DNA of 64,000 bases from the NCBI GenBank assembly GCA_023664455.1, contig JAMPFM010000001.1:1-64000 (forward strand), written 5' to 3'. This document shows positions 17,591-26,768 of this stretch, piece after piece. The position numbers and the translations under genes are program-made. A model generated the notes under the pieces. The model did not search any database, was not told the DNA's origin, and saw only the letters and a list, made by a program, of their open reading frames with translations. Origin of the DNA: Blautia sp. (GTDB lineage: Bacteria; Bacillota; Clostridia; Lachnospirales; Lachnospiraceae). Positions within the stretch are counted from its first letter, which is position 1. Each line of letters begins with the position of its first letter.

Positions 17591-17856
17591 ACCGTGCAGC
17601 CGGGGCGTTAGCGGTGCCCTGTACCCACAATCCGCTCTAGTGGGGGTGATGTTTTATCGAGGGCTTTTTCTTGTGTAGCTGCCCTTTATAAGTGGCGTTG
17701 AAGTTCGGGTCTTACGCAATGGGAATTCATGAACCGTGTCAGGGTGGGAACACAGCAGCACTAAGTGAAACCTTCCATGTGCCGTAAGGGCGCCTGGCGG
17801 AGTTAACTGTAGAGGTAACGTGCATGAGTTGGGTTCGACATAAAACGCACGGTTTT
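17591..17856 (+). ncRNA. ffs: Signal recognition particle RNA, large (Alu-containing) type
   Basis: About 265 bases. The conserved domain IV reads GTCAGG-GTGGGAACAC-AGCAGC, i.e. the SRP54 (Ffh) binding loop with a GGAA tetraloop. The 5' end (CCGTGCAGCCGGGGCG.. AGCGGTGCCCTGTACCC) is the Alu-like domain of Firmicute large SRP RNAs. The ends pair (CCGTGC 17592-17597 with GCACGG 17847-17852), followed by TTTT. It works with Ffh in co-translational membrane targeting. The exact 3' end is inferred and touches the last codon of the convergent DUF6128 gene. Confidence 0.93.
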
Positions 17857-18868
17857 AAATTTCCACTTTTCGCAAATAATATCCGAATTTTCCTTCCTCT
17901 GCACTTCCCCCTTCACACTCGAAAGCTTCAAAACCAAACATCAATGCGACCATTTTTTCTCTCTCATAGAAAACGCCGGGGACGCCTAAGTAATAATCTT
18001 TTTCTTTTCCCAATATCACATGCCGGTAATTATAAAATCCGTGCAGTAAAAAGCTGTTATTGACAAGATGCTGGTAATCGGAACGCAGGACGATAAAATC
18101 TTTGGGTTCTAATTTGACATAAATCCTATCGTCCCCATAGGGACGTGTCTTCTCATAAGTGGCAAGAATCTGTTCCCACTTGCTTTCATATAAAGGCATA
18201 TGCCTTACCGGAATAGACCGCCCGGTCTGCGCCATCGAAACCGCCCGCACCGGTAAAGCGGACTTGGATGCTTGCGCTACACCCTCATATGCGGAATCTT
18301 CGCCTTGGCTTCTGATATCTTCCAACAAGATTTCTTCCTTGCCTTGTTCCGGCGGTATCTGTGGCGACGGATTCCCCACACTCTGTCTCTGTGACTGTTC
18401 CGGCAGTGCATTTTCGCTGCTCTTTTCACTTGCCCGCTCTGACAGTATATCCTCCATGTTCTGTTTTGGCAGATCAGTTCTGGGTTTCTGCGCGGCTGTC
18501 TTCTCTTTTTCTTCCGGTGCATCTTCCATAAGCCGTGTTTTATTATCTGTGACCGTAGGAGCCTTCTTACTCTGCCCCCTGATTTTATAAGAACCTGGCA
18601 GAATGATTTCCGCCCGCAAAACCTCTTCTCTGGTGTGTCCTCTCCACGTACCGTTTCCGCCTTTTATCGCCATCGTGTCCTCTTCCCGCCATACGTCCCC
18701 GCCCTGTAGACGAATTGGGAAACTGCCCATTATGACGTCGGGAAGATTTTTTACCTGAAGCTCTAATTGAAAGTCATCCTGTTTCTTTTCCAGTTTCAGA
18801 TATCCGATACACTCTTTTTTCATATCATGCTCAAACAGACTCATATAGATAATTTCTTTCTGATACAT
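17855..18868 (-). CDS. DUF6128-type protein of unknown function
   Basis: About 337 residues from ATG 18868, chosen because GGAGAGGTGG lies just before it; an ATG 12 codons upstream lacks a site. Residues about 1-100 form a strand-rich N-terminal domain (YMSLFEHDMKKECIGYLKL..), the middle (about 105-220) is a low-complexity Glu/Gln/Ser/Pro linker, and the C-terminal about 110 residues form a second domain (PRDF-like KPYGDDRIYVKLEPKDF, then YYLGVPGVFYEREKMVALMF). The C-terminal domain resembles DUF6128 of Lachnospiraceae. No catalytic motif, signal peptide or membrane segment is seen. Single gene, convergent with ffs. Confidence 0.6.
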   Translation of the reverse strand: MYQKEIIYMSLFEHDMKKECIGYLKLEKKQDDFQLELQVKNLPDVIMGSFPIRLQGGDVWREEDTMAIKGGNGTWRGHTREEVLRAEIILPGSYKIRGQSKKAPTVTDNKTRLMEDAPEEKEKTAAQKPRTDLPKQNMEDILSERASEKSSENALPEQSQRQSVGNPSPQIPPEQGKEEILLEDIRSQGEDSAYEGVAQASKSALPVRAVSMAQTGRSIPVRHMPLYESKWEQILATYEKTRPYGDDRIYVKLEPKDFIVLRSDYQHLVNNSFLLHGFYNYRHVILGKEKDYYLGVPGVFYEREKMVALMFGFEAFECEGGSAEEGKFGYYLRKVEI

Positions 18869-18934
18869 CCTGCCACCTCTCCATCTATTTTCTTTTATGG
18901 ACAATCCTTATTATATCTATATGCGAATGGATGT

Positions 18935-18964
18935 AAAAAATGCCGGATGATTTCTCATCCGGCA
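18935..18964 (-). terminator. Terminator of the restriction-modification operon
   Basis: Perfect 10-base stem TGCCGGATGA / TCATCCGGCA with a TTTC loop, followed on the minus strand by T6; 20 bases after the stop of the specificity-subunit gene. Confidence 0.85.
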
Positions 18965-18984
18965 TATCTTTCCCCATTTCCATA

Positions 18985-20103
18985 TTAAGAATTTTGAAGT
19001 CTTCCACTAAACGATAATGATTTTATATATCTATCTATGAAATCAAAATCTGGCTCTTGATTTAAATTTACTGGAAGTTTTATAACAAAATCTGTTTTTA
19101 AATGTGCATTAAGCTCTCTGGCAAAAGCCTTATAATTATTTGCACTTTCAAACCTTATTAGGTGTGCAATGAAAATTTTTGTATAAATACTCATATCCTG
19201 TAAAGGTTTTAAAATCGCTACATTTTGACTTGTGTAAAAAGGATAATCTTGAATAAAACAAGAACCTAAATATTCCCCTCCCAGTGCTATTGTCATTAAC
19301 CCAGCTTCATATGGAACAACTTCTTCAATTTCATCAACACAAGCTGTTACCCCATTATTTTTACTCGATCGTCCTACAAAATTAACAGATGGCAAATAAT
19401 TTGTCATTTTACTTCTATCAAACTTATTTCCATTATCAATTTCAAACAAATCATATAAATGAAATTCTACCCATTCTCGATCAAATAATTTTTCTTTCAC
19501 ATCGCTAACTTTTCCTGCATAGTTTTTCTCAAAATCTTTTTGGTCTATATTGTCCATATACCAACATGCTTTTTCATATCCTTCTTCTAAAAAACAGTCC
19601 AGAATTTCTGATACAGACCCATTAAGTGATTTTATATATTTTTCTATTGATTCATAATCTGGTTTTTCTTCTTTAGTCACGGGTATTTCTATAACCTCAT
19701 CTTTATAATTATCCTCCGTTACCTTCCTAGCATATGTATAACGATATTTATTTGCCATTAATAATGTTCTAAAAAACAAAAAAACTTCTGTGCTAATGGC
19801 ATCTCTAGGTTTAAGAATTTTAGCAGAATCACCGACACAACATCCTTGTGGTTGAAATGTAACATATCCTGCAGAGCCTGTACGCGCTACTGTCAAACAA
19901 GCCTCTGTAGAATATATATACTTCATTTTTTCACAGTATTCTTGGTCAATATATCCAATTATGCCATTATTCTTTTCTCCACTTTGCACAGCAGGCAATT
20001 CGCCTTGATGATCATCAATTTCTTTTTTTGTTATTCCTTTACCACTTATAACCTCAAAAATATCATTGATCTTAAACGGTTTCCACTTTTTGTAATCAAT
20101 CAT
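18985..20103 (-). CDS. Restriction-modification specificity subunit (BcgI B-like / HsdS-like)
   Basis: 372 residues made of two similar halves, as in S subunits: each begins with a target-recognition segment (KPFKINDIFEVISGKGITK at about 8, and VEFHLYDLFEIDNGNKFD at about 208) and ends with a helix (YESIEKYIKSL and FDFIDRYIKSL). The halves would each read one side of a split DNA site. It lies 2 bases downstream of a fused nuclease-methyltransferase gene, so the pair matches BcgI-type (type IIB) systems, where the B subunit gives specificity to the A subunit. The stretch is visibly AT-rich compared with flanking genes, suggesting acquisition by transfer. Confidence 0.82.
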   Translation of the reverse strand: MIDYKKWKPFKINDIFEVISGKGITKKEIDDHQGELPAVQSGEKNNGIIGYIDQEYCEKMKYIYSTEACLTVARTGSAGYVTFQPQGCCVGDSAKILKPRDAISTEVFLFFRTLLMANKYRYTYARKVTEDNYKDEVIEIPVTKEEKPDYESIEKYIKSLNGSVSEILDCFLEEGYEKACWYMDNIDQKDFEKNYAGKVSDVKEKLFDREWVEFHLYDLFEIDNGNKFDRSKMTNYLPSVNFVGRSSKNNGVTACVDEIEEVVPYEAGLMTIALGGEYLGSCFIQDYPFYTSQNVAILKPLQDMSIYTKIFIAHLIRFESANNYKAFARELNAHLKTDFVIKLPVNLNQEPDFDFIDRYIKSLSFSGRLQNS

Positions 20104-20105
20104 AT

Positions 20106-22493
20106 TTACTCCTCTAACATACCATTTTCATCCATATATTTGTACAAGGCATATTTTTTTAAAGTACTTTCAAAATCACTATCTGTTAACTTAGAGTAAT
20201 CTGTTTTTATATATGCTTCTGGAAGAGCTTCATCTGTAGGTTTGATCCTTTTTCGTAGCCATATGGTATCATTAGGCTTGGACATACCATCAATTTGTCC
20301 AATCCACTCCTTGCGGATTGCATTCCATACCCCAGTATCCTTTCTTCCATTATGTGGAATAACCTTATATCCGTCTTCTATCCATCTTCCAAAGAAAACT
20401 GACTTGTTATCATCATGCGGAATATGTGCTTTAAATACCATAATACATGTAACCGCTCCTACATGGGAATCAAAGAAAAGTTGTGTAGGCATCGTCATAC
20501 ATGCTAATAAAGTATGATATTTTAACAACTCAGCTCTCAATTTTGAACCACTATTTCCTGCACAAGACATAGGCACTATAGCTATTCCAATCCCACCAAT
20601 TTTAATATAATGTAACATTGATGCAATAAAATCTAATTCATCTTGCCCCTTTTGAATAACAACCTCTCGCATTCCGCTCTTCGTAAATTCATCTTCTAAT
20701 TCTTGTATCCTAGCTATATTACTTTTTATTTCTTTATTGATAGCGCTCGTTTGATTTTTTATATCTTCTATGTTCCCATTCTTATTTCTTATTTCTTTTA
20801 TTTTTTTCTTCAGCTTCTTATTTCTATCATAATATTCATTAATTTCTTGAACAATCGCATATTCTTGCGTAGAGGAATCATCCTTTTTATTAAGCGAATA
20901 CGGTGGATTAATCATACCTATGTCAATATCTCCAAAGCTTTTTAAAGCTTCGTGTAATGGTATTTTTTTATCTTCTACATAAGTTTTTCCACTATCATCC
21001 ACAGGTGCATAGGAATCTATCAAAAGGGAAGAACAATTAAATAGATTTGATTTTCCATCGCCATGAAATCTCATATTCGCATATGCCAATGCATACATTG
21101 AGGCATCTCTTTCAACACCAATCAAGCTGTTTTCTCTTGCCATTTTATATTTTTTATTTTTTTCTTCTTCACTTATGCGCTCAACGCTAATATTCTTTTT
21201 TATTCTTGCAAGCGAAGTAATCAAAAAAGCTCCTGTACCACAACAAATATCTATAATTTTCGTATGCTCGCTAAATTTGCTGTCAGAATAAAACTCCGCA
21301 ATATCACAAAACAACTCCGTAATATGCTTTGGTGTCAAAACAATTCCTTTTTCCTTCGCATTACCTTTAGTAAATCGTAGAAAAGTAGTATAGAACTCAC
21401 CCATTACATCAATACCACGATAATTTTCTATAATAGCAATAACATTCTCATATAAAGAATAGATGCAACAAGAAAGAACTGTATCGCCATCACTAAATAA
21501 CTTATTTTTCCCCTTAGGAGCCTGCACCAATTCATCCTTTGAAAGTAAACTATCGTAAAACTTAATTAATGCAGTTCTCTTTCCACGCGGAATCTCATCT
21601 ATATCCCATATTCCCTTAATATAATCAGCATCATAAACATTTCCTGACCCATATAATGAATCTTTCAATAATTTTACTGCGTTTTTTCCTATTGGATCAG
21701 AAATCATTCTTTTTGCTTTCGATGCGTACTTTTTTTCTATCGCATTTTTTGTATCAATGTACAATTTTGACTCTGGATTAGTCAATCCTAAAACAATTGC
21801 AGAAACAAAACCTGCTTTCGAATTATCCTCAATACCGTTCTGCCTCAAAAAATTAGCACATCCCAAAGTATATCTTCTTAAGATTGTTCGAACCGCTTCC
21901 TCTGTCTGTGCATAACGGTTCAATGCAATTTCTATATCATTTCCATATTGAGTAATCGACAATGTTGCTTTATCTAAATAAGTATCTTCCAATAACTCTA
22001 TATCAGTAATATTTCCTCCCCTGGGCCACACAAATGAAGTGACTTTGCATTCCTGAAGTGGTTGGCCGGAAATCCCTATTGCCACAACATCATAGTTATC
22101 ACTTAAAAATGAAGCATACCATAATGCACCATTCACAGCATAGTTTTCTGTTTCTTCTGACGAACCATACCCATGTGTCTTATATTCTTTAACATCCGGA
22201 AGATTTGTTTGATTAGCTACATTTCCTTTGCATTCAATCACTATTATTACATTTGACTTTTCTTTAACGATTATATAGTCAGGTGTCCCCTTACTTTTGA
22301 GTGTTTGCTTTTTTGATGCCTTTGAAAAAACAGCACTCAGCCAATCATATTCTGTACCTTTGTAGCTATCTTCTTTAAACCAGGTAATTCCATTAACTTT
22401 AATATTTTGACTTGAAGGATGCCCATCTATTGCACTTAACTTAGCTGCAACTAACCCTTTAGTAGCTTCTTCACTCTTATTCATTTTAGCCAT
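20106..22493 (-). CDS. BcgI-like fused restriction endonuclease and N6-adenine methyltransferase
   Basis: 795 residues. The N-terminus carries a PD-(D/E)XK nuclease core: PD at 71-72 and ECK at 87-89. The methyltransferase follows, with the AdoMet-binding motif I DICCGTGAF (about 415-423) and the catalytic motif IV NPPY (about 529-532), indicating N6-adenine methylation. A coiled-coil of about 50 residues (KKIKEIRNKN.. to IQELEDEF) lies just after motif IV. Cutting and modification thus sit in one chain, with specificity from the next gene, as in BcgI. It is longer than BcgI A (637 residues). Good TTGGAGG site at the start; AT-rich codon use marks the pair as an island between the DUF6128 and CdaR genes. 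Confidence 0.85.
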   Translation of the reverse strand: MAKMNKSEEATKGLVAAKLSAIDGHPSSQNIKVNGITWFKEDSYKGTEYDWLSAVFSKASKKQTLKSKGTPDYIIVKEKSNVIIVIECKGNVANQTNLPDVKEYKTHGYGSSEETENYAVNGALWYASFLSDNYDVVAIGISGQPLQECKVTSFVWPRGGNITDIELLEDTYLDKATLSITQYGNDIEIALNRYAQTEEAVRTILRRYTLGCANFLRQNGIEDNSKAGFVSAIVLGLTNPESKLYIDTKNAIEKKYASKAKRMISDPIGKNAVKLLKDSLYGSGNVYDADYIKGIWDIDEIPRGKRTALIKFYDSLLSKDELVQAPKGKNKLFSDGDTVLSCCIYSLYENVIAIIENYRGIDVMGEFYTTFLRFTKGNAKEKGIVLTPKHITELFCDIAEFYSDSKFSEHTKIIDICCGTGAFLITSLARIKKNISVERISEEEKNKKYKMARENSLIGVERDASMYALAYANMRFHGDGKSNLFNCSSLLIDSYAPVDDSGKTYVEDKKIPLHEALKSFGDIDIGMINPPYSLNKKDDSSTQEYAIVQEINEYYDRNKKLKKKIKEIRNKNGNIEDIKNQTSAINKEIKSNIARIQELEDEFTKSGMREVVIQKGQDELDFIASMLHYIKIGGIGIAIVPMSCAGNSGSKLRAELLKYHTLLACMTMPTQLFFDSHVGAVTCIMVFKAHIPHDDNKSVFFGRWIEDGYKVIPHNGRKDTGVWNAIRKEWIGQIDGMSKPNDTIWLRKRIKPTDEALPEAYIKTDYSKLTDSDFESTLKKYALYKYMDENGMLEE

Positions 22494-22630
22494 AATGTTC
22501 CTCCAATTACTTTTGTTTATAAAAAATATTCATTTACACCATTTTTCTTTCCGCTTTCATTACCTTATCCAATTCTATCACAACCACTAGTCAAATTCCA
22601 CACTCAAATACAATATCTTCAAAAGTAAAA

Positions 22631-22663
22631 AGGATTTTGTAAGAACAAACTCTACAAAATCCT
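22631..22663 (-). terminator. Hairpin terminator after the CdaR-type gene
   Basis: Perfect 11-base stem AGGATTTTGTA / TACAAAATCCT with an 11-base loop; minus strand continues TTTTTACTTTT. 52 bases past the regulator stop. The stretch 22494-22714 otherwise holds only the upstream region of the restriction operon. Confidence 0.6.
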
Positions 22664-22714
22664 CAATTTAACTTTTCTATTCAGCAGCTTCTTTAAACTC
22701 ACAAAAAAACGAAC

Positions 22715-23809
22715 TCAATATTCCAACGAATCCAGATATCTCATATAGCTGACTACCATCAACGCGATTTTAAAAGTCAGCGCGTCGTCAAATGTCCGGA
22801 TATCCAGTCCTGTACTCTTTTCCAGTTTCTCGATACGATAGACCAATGTATTTCTATGGACAAACAACTGCCTGGAAGTCTCCGACACATTCAGATTATT
22901 CTCAAAAAATTTATTAATCGTCGTTAAGGTTTCCTCGTCCAAATCGTCCGGTACATTGGAATCAAAAATTTCATCGATGAAAATACGGCAAAGATTCGCC
23001 GGCAGCTGATAAATCAATCTGCCGATTCCTAATTTACTGTAGGCCGTTACTTTCTTTTCTTCATAGAAAATCTTACCTACATCCAGCGCCATCTTAGCCT
23101 CTTTATAAGAACGGGATACTTCCTTTAGTTCTCCTACAATCGTTCCGTAAGCTACCCGGACATTCATCATTGCCTCCATGCTCATCATATCGACAATCGT
23201 ATCCGCCACCCGCCCTAACTCTTCATAATCATTCTCAGAGTTCACGGTTTTTATCAGGATAACGTTATTTTCATCCACTGCTGTAACATAATCCCCCGTC
23301 TGCGGAGAAAACATACCGTTTAACAGCTCGGACGCTGCAGGGTCTTTGCCCTGTGCCGTTTCCACCAGAATGATGGCTCTTGGCACGGCAACATCGATAT
23401 GCAGCTTCTTGGCACGGTTATAAATATCCACCAGAAGCAGATTGTCTAACAGTAGATTCTGGAAAAAATTGTTCCTGTCAAATTTTTCCTTATAAGCAAT
23501 AATAAGATTCTGCAGCTGACTGACAGCAATCTTTCCAATCATATAAGTATCTTCACTGTTTCCTTTTGCATCCAATACAAACAATAAATCGCCTTCGTCA
23601 AATATTTTCATTAGATGATGTATGCCTATTACCTGGCTGTCCGCCGGGGAATTTGCAAATGCATCAATCAGCTCAACGGAAATATCCTCTGGCTGAAATG
23701 TAGAAGCAACCACCTTTCCTTCCAAATCGAATACGCATAAATCAATTTTGGAAATGACCTTTAATTCTTCTATACTAGTCTTTATCACCTGGCTGGAAAT
23801 CATGTCCAA
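22715..23809 (-). CDS. CdaR/PucR-family transcriptional regulator
   Basis: 364 residues. The N-terminal about 130 residues form a sensor domain (IDLCVFDLEGKVVAST.. YMIGKIAVSQLQNLI), like the sugar-diacid recognition domain of CdaR. The middle holds a GGDEF-like fold without catalytic motifs. The C-terminus is the PucR helix-turn-helix (NNLNVSETSRQLFVHRNTLVYRIEKLEKSTGLD, about 305-335). Regulators of this family bind small metabolites; the effector here is unknown. It follows ugpC on the same strand but is separated by a terminator. An inverted repeat (TTGAG-N8-CTCAA, 23830-23847) just upstream could be an autoregulatory site. Confidence 0.82.
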   Translation of the reverse strand: MDMISSQVIKTSIEELKVISKIDLCVFDLEGKVVASTFQPEDISVELIDAFANSPADSQVIGIHHLMKIFDEGDLLFVLDAKGNSEDTYMIGKIAVSQLQNLIIAYKEKFDRNNFFQNLLLDNLLLVDIYNRAKKLHIDVAVPRAIILVETAQGKDPAASELLNGMFSPQTGDYVTAVDENNVILIKTVNSENDYEELGRVADTIVDMMSMEAMMNVRVAYGTIVGELKEVSRSYKEAKMALDVGKIFYEEKKVTAYSKLGIGRLIYQLPANLCRIFIDEIFDSNVPDDLDEETLTTINKFFENNLNVSETSRQLFVHRNTLVYRIEKLEKSTGLDIRTFDDALTFKIALMVVSYMRYLDSLEY

Positions 23810-23873
23810 ACCTGCCTTTCACTCTTATTTTGAGTACATACTCTCAATGGTTCCATGCTTCGTTCCATAGGTT

Positions 23874-23900
23874 AAAAAAAGGGGATGCCCCGCATCCCCT
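23874..23900 (-). terminator. Terminator of the sugar-ATPase gene
   Basis: Eight-base GC-rich stem GGGGATGC-CCC-GCATCCCC followed on the minus strand by T7; 17 bases past the ugpC-type stop. Confidence 0.9.
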
Positions 23901-23916
23901 TCGTAAATCATTGCGC

Positions 23917-25026
23917 CTAGTTCGTAATAATCTGCTCTGTTTCTTTATCAAATACATGAATCTTCTCAACGTCAAAAGCAAATTTAACTTTATCGCCCGG
24001 TCTTGCTGTCGTGCGGGAATCTACTCTCGCCGTAATCGGGAATTCTGCAAGGTCAAAGTATAAGTAAACTTCTGCACCAAGCAATTCATATACTTTGATG
24101 GTAGATTCAAATACACATTTTGCAGAGTTAACAAATTCCGGTGAATCATATACGTCTTCTGGACGGATACCGAATGTAACTGTCTTGCCTGCATAGCCGC
24201 CAGCGATGATTTTCTTGGATTTGTCTGCCGGAAGCGGAATGCTGCCGCCAGCTACCTTTAAGCTTGCAGTATCGCCGTTTACTTCAACAACTGCGTCTAA
24301 GAAGTTCATCTGCGGAGATCCCATGAATCCTGCAACGAACAGGTTCTGCGGTTTCTGATATAAGTTCTGGGGCGTATCTACCTGCTGGATAACACCATCT
24401 TTCATAACAACGATTCTCGTACCAAGTGTCATAGCCTCTGTCTGGTCATGTGTTACATAGATAATTGTGGTGCCCAGTCTCTGATGCAGTTTGGAAATCT
24501 CAACACGCATCTGTACACGGAGTTTTGCATCCAGGTTGGAAAGAGGCTCATCCATAAGGAAAACCTTAGGATTACGAACAATCGCACGTCCCATAGCAAC
24601 ACGCTGTCTCTGACCACCGGAAAGAGCCTTCGGTTTACGCTCCAGAAGAGGAGTCAGGTCAAGGATTTTTGCTGCTTCTTTTACCATTTTATCAATTTCA
24701 TCTTTCGGTACTTTTCTCAGTTTCAGACCAAATGCCATATTGTCATATACTGTCATGTGAGGATACAGAGCGTAGTTCTGGAATACCATCGCGATATCTC
24801 TGTCCTTAGGTTCTACATCGTTAACAACTCTGTCGCCGATTCTCAACTCACCGGAAGAAATATCTTCAAGACCTGCAATCATACGAAGTGTTGTAGATTT
24901 ACCACAGCCTGAAGGTCCTACGAAAATAATAAATTCCTGGTCTGCAATTTCAAGATTAAAATCTTTTACTGCTTCAAATCCATTAGAATATACTTTGCAG
25001 ACGTTTTTTAATGATAAACTTGCCAT
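23917..25026 (-). CDS. ugpC: UgpC/MsmX-type sugar ABC transporter ATPase
   Basis: 369 residues. ATPase that energises carbohydrate importers of the CUT1 group. Walker A GPSGCGKST (about 37-45), Q-loop VFQNYALYPHMTVYDN, signature LSGGQRQRVAMGRA, Walker B VFLMDEPLSNLDAKLR and H-loop VTHDQTEAMTLG are all intact. The C-terminal about 130 residues form the regulatory TOBE/MalK-like domain (FGIRPEDVYDSPEF). It stands alone with no permease or binding-protein genes beside it, as with MsmX, a multitask ATPase shared by several transporters. Own promoter and terminator. Confidence 0.92.
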   Translation of the reverse strand: MASLSLKNVCKVYSNGFEAVKDFNLEIADQEFIIFVGPSGCGKSTTLRMIAGLEDISSGELRIGDRVVNDVEPKDRDIAMVFQNYALYPHMTVYDNMAFGLKLRKVPKDEIDKMVKEAAKILDLTPLLERKPKALSGGQRQRVAMGRAIVRNPKVFLMDEPLSNLDAKLRVQMRVEISKLHQRLGTTIIYVTHDQTEAMTLGTRIVVMKDGVIQQVDTPQNLYQKPQNLFVAGFMGSPQMNFLDAVVEVNGDTASLKVAGGSIPLPADKSKKIIAGGYAGKTVTFGIRPEDVYDSPEFVNSAKCVFESTIKVYELLGAEVYLYFDLAEFPITARVDSRTTARPGDKVKFAFDVEKIHVFDKETEQIITN

Positions 25027-25097
25027 GCGTTTTGCCTCCTAAATGATTTTAATATTATTTATTTTTTGATTATTTTCCAAATAATCAAGCTTAGTTT

Positions 25098-25126
25098 AGT
25101 ATAACGGACTTTCCACGCCTTTTCTA
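25098..25126 (-). promoter_or_regulatory. Promoter of the ugpC-type gene
   Basis: Minus strand TAGAAA (25121-25126), 17-base spacer, TATACT (25098-25103). The about 65-base leader contains a small hairpin (GATTATTT-TCC-AAATAATC, 25068-25086). Confidence 0.5.
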
Positions 25127-25203
25127 TACTCGAATTTCACAAATATTTCGTATTTCATTGTAAAAATTGCTTACTTTCACTAACATCTTTTCCTATAATT
25201 GAC

Positions 25204-25240
25204 AAGTTGCCCAAGAAAACTTACGTTTCTTAGGCAACTT
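25204..25240 (-). terminator. Interrupted hairpin after the diguanylate cyclase gene
   Basis: Arms AAGTTGCC and GGCAACTT enclose a second paired segment (AAGAAA / TTTCTT). It lies 11 bases past the stop codon, but a T run is missing, so termination strength is uncertain. Confidence 0.45.
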
Positions 25241-25250
25241 GCCCAAAAGC

Positions 25251-26768
25251 TTATTCCGCCTTATTATCCTGTTCTGATTCATCATTCTGCACTGTATCGC
25301 CCGCCCACTCGTCTTTGTAGAACGCGAGCTGATTCTTCCCCCTCTTCTTCGCCTTATAAAGCGCCTGGTCTGCGGCTTTATAAATGCTCTCAAAATCCGC
25401 GCCCTCCTGAGGATAGATTGCAACGCCGATACTTGCCGTTGCGGAATATTTCGTATATTCCCCGGCTTTAAAATCCTTGAAAAATTCTTCTACTTTCCGC
25501 GCTTCTTTTCTAACGATATCCGGCGACTGTATATCTTTTATGAAAAGGATAAATTCATCGCCTCCGGCACGTCCGATAATGTCTGTAGAGCGGAACAGTG
25601 CGCCAATAGTATGCCCCAGTGTCCTAAGTACCACATCGCCAAACGCATGTCCCATCGTATCGTTAATCTTTTTGAAATTATCAATATCCAGAATAAACAT
25701 CATGGACTGGGTGCCCGGATTATGTGCGATATATTCTTTAATTTTACGCTCCGTGGCAAGTTTGTTGTTCAATCCGGTCAGAAGGTCGGTATCCGCCTTG
25801 ACTTCCAGTTGTTTCTGTTTTCTGGCTCCGTACAGCTTCCCTACGATATTGATACCTATGATAATGCAGAGGAAGAGTATGATAATCAGCAGCATCTGAT
25901 ATAACATATCCTGGAAACTCTTATACTGCTGCACTACCAATCTGTCTATGTATGCCTGGGTGACGCCCACGACTAACGTCCAGTCATTGGTTTCCACCGG
26001 CACATAAACAAGCGCATTCTCCGCATCCCCCATCTGGACAGTTACCAAAGAGCTGGAACCGGAAGTAATTCCCCGTTTCATCTTCGTAATTGCATTGCTG
26101 TTTTTGGCTTTCAGTGTGTCAAATAAATTATCGCCCACTGCCCATGCCTTCTCTTCACCAGAGGTAAAAATAATATTTCCCATCTCGTCAATCAGCGTCA
26201 CGATATTCCACACTGCAAAATCGCCTTTTTTGATAATGGATTCAAAATTGTCGAGGGAATAGAACAGTAAAAGGTGATCGGATACCTCTTCTTCGCCAAT
26301 CGGTATGACTGCAATTACAGCGCCTTCCCCTTCCATTTCATCATTCGCAGTATACAGATAATTTACTTCCTGCGCTTCCTGTACCGTTTCTAAATGCTCC
26401 GCCGGCACGGAAATCTTTTTCCCTGTATTATCAATTCCGTTTCCGTTTGCATCGCAGGTGCAGACATAATACGCGCCCGAATATTTCAACGCCACCTGCG
26501 CCAAATCGGCAGCACGCGCGCTGTCCATACGCGTTTCCTTATCCAGCAGGGCGGCAATCGGCAGACCTACCTGCTGAAGCAGTTTCAGTTCTTCCTCAAA
26601 CCCATAGACGCTTGTCTGCGCTGTCGTTGACATATTCCTGGTCACTGTATTAGTCGCAGACACCCTGCTTTTAGTGGAAAAGTTATACATCATAATTGCC
26701 AGAATCATAATCAACGCCGCCATCGGCGTAAGCCATTGGAACACGATTGATTTCGTTTGATTATTCAT
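25251..26768 (-). CDS. Membrane diguanylate cyclase with extracellular Cache-like sensor
   Basis: Makes cyclic di-GMP from two GTP. About 505 residues. TM1 is near residues 14-32, an extracytoplasmic sensor of about 260 residues (Cache-like, with YVPVETNDWTLVVGV) follows, then TM2 (about 293-314) and a GGDEF domain. The active site GGDEF is intact (about 406-410 counted from the upstream ATG). An RSTD five residues before it is the RxxD inhibitory site, so product feedback is expected. ATG 26768 has GAGG 6 bases upstream; ATG 26780 is too close to its site. It overlaps the YesL stop, so both are co-translated. Confidence 0.88.
   Translation of the reverse strand: MNNQTKSIVFQWLTPMAALIMILAIMMYNFSTKSRVSATNTVTRNMSTTAQTSVYGFEEELKLLQQVGLPIAALLDKETRMDSARAADLAQVALKYSGAYYVCTCDANGNGIDNTGKKISVPAEHLETVQEAQEVNYLYTANDEMEGEGAVIAVIPIGEEEVSDHLLLFYSLDNFESIIKKGDFAVWNIVTLIDEMGNIIFTSGEEKAWAVGDNLFDTLKAKNSNAITKMKRGITSGSSSLVTVQMGDAENALVYVPVETNDWTLVVGVTQAYIDRLVVQQYKSFQDMLYQMLLIIILFLCIIIGINIVGKLYGARKQKQLEVKADTDLLTGLNNKLATERKIKEYIAHNPGTQSMMFILDIDNFKKINDTMGHAFGDVVLRTLGHTIGALFRSTDIIGRAGGDEFILFIKDIQSPDIVRKEARKVEEFFKDFKAGEYTKYSATASIGVAIYPQEGADFESIYKAADQALYKAKKRGKNQLAFYKDEWAGDTVQNDESEQDNKAE

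Noticed and set aside
18985..22493. Type I restriction system with a missing HsdR
   Set aside because: The methyltransferase chain carries its own PD-(D/E)XK nuclease, so no separate R subunit is needed; it fits BcgI-type better.
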